A stretch of 64,000 nt of DNA, taken from contig NZ_LMEW01000033.1 of assembly GCF_001426525.1 (NCBI RefSeq), positions 414,925-478,924 of the forward strand, in the 5' to 3' direction. The stretch's first letter is position 1. Each line of letters begins with the position of its first letter. Of the stretch, positions 63,951-64,000 are shown in pieces. The translations under genes and the position numbers were made by a program. Source of the DNA: Massilia sp. Root133. Its GTDB lineage: Bacteria; Pseudomonadota; Gammaproteobacteria; Burkholderiales; Burkholderiaceae_D. Under the pieces are notes generated by a model that did not search any database, was not told the origin of the DNA, and was given only the letters and a program-made list of their open reading frames with translations.

Positions 63951-64000
63951 ATGGCAAAGGAAAAATTCGAACGGACCAAGCCGCACGTGAACGTCGGCAC
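63951..64000 (+). CDS. tuf: Elongation factor Tu, start only
   Basis: The first 16 codons (MAKEKFERTKPHVNVG) match EF-Tu, preceded by a TTAGGAG ribosome binding site. The gene runs off the window. EF-Tu delivers aminoacyl-tRNA to the ribosome, and the upstream tRNA cluster is usually co-transcribed with it. Confidence 0.96.
   Translation, partial: MAKEKFERTKPHVNVG

Overview
The window reads as a chromosome segment of a high-GC betaproteobacterium, most likely an Oxalobacteraceae member (Massilia-like). Three things point there. The right end has the conserved order tRNA-Tyr, tRNA-Gly, tRNA-Thr, then the start of an elongation factor Tu gene. The core genes there are of burkholderial type: folB, an SDR pteridine reductase, a MidA-type methyltransferase and large GGDEF/EAL proteins. 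One cargo gene encodes a PEP-CTERM protein. The genus is an inference and was not tested.

About the first 53 kb is accessory DNA. Its right boundary is clear. The host tRNA-thiolation gene ttcA (minus strand, directly after folB) is cut after codon 64, inside its PP-loop motif, and joined to a four-gene operon. That operon encodes three large tyrosine-recombinase-like proteins and one small helical protein. This gene set matches the ginABCD module of GInt-type genomic islands. Next to it the island carries a complete, divergent, A+T-richer second ttcA, so the island appears to destroy one copy and bring a replacement. The left end of the island and the lost 3' part of host ttcA are not in the window.

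Layout from left to right:
- 0-6.2 kb: defence or stress genes. These are an unknown protein overlapping an XRE-ImmA/IrrE regulator-peptidase, a TIR protein with a zinc-knuckle-like N-terminus, a hipA kinase gene interrupted by an IS3-family element with a clean 3-bp target duplication, and an FCP1/NIF-like HAD phosphatase.
- 6.4-31.7 kb: a large copper/silver block. It holds cusCBA with CusF-type chaperones, copZ plus a Cu P1B-ATPase behind a CueR-type promoter, copCD, copAB, a Csp-like four-helix Cys protein, two DUF305 proteins, a second multicopper oxidase with a TolC-type lipoprotein, and many small secreted Met/His/Cys-rich proteins.
- 31.8-42.3 kb: an acyltransferase, then a Cd/Pb/Zn block with a CadR/PbrR-like regulator, two CDF transporters and czcCBA.
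- 42.5-43.9 kb: merR/merT/merP and a GDCCVxC protein, without merA.
- 44.0-45.4 kb: three unrecognised genes, one with a PD-(D/E)XK nuclease signature.
- 46.1-53.0 kb: replacement ttcA and the gin operon.
- 53.0-64 kb: host core, with the ttcA stub, folB, SDR, MidA-type methyltransferase, a DnaJ-domain protein, a receiver-TPR protein, an HDOD-GAF protein, a MASE1/CHASE/PAS/GGDEF/EAL protein, three tRNAs and the start of tuf.

The metal genes form a layered system. P-type ATPase and CDF pumps clear the cytoplasm. CusCBA and CzcCBA export across the envelope. CopABCD, two multicopper oxidases and a series of small secreted proteins act in the periplasm. Regulatory DNA is visible for three MerR-family sensors, but the CueR gene itself is absent, as is any CopRS/CusRS pair.
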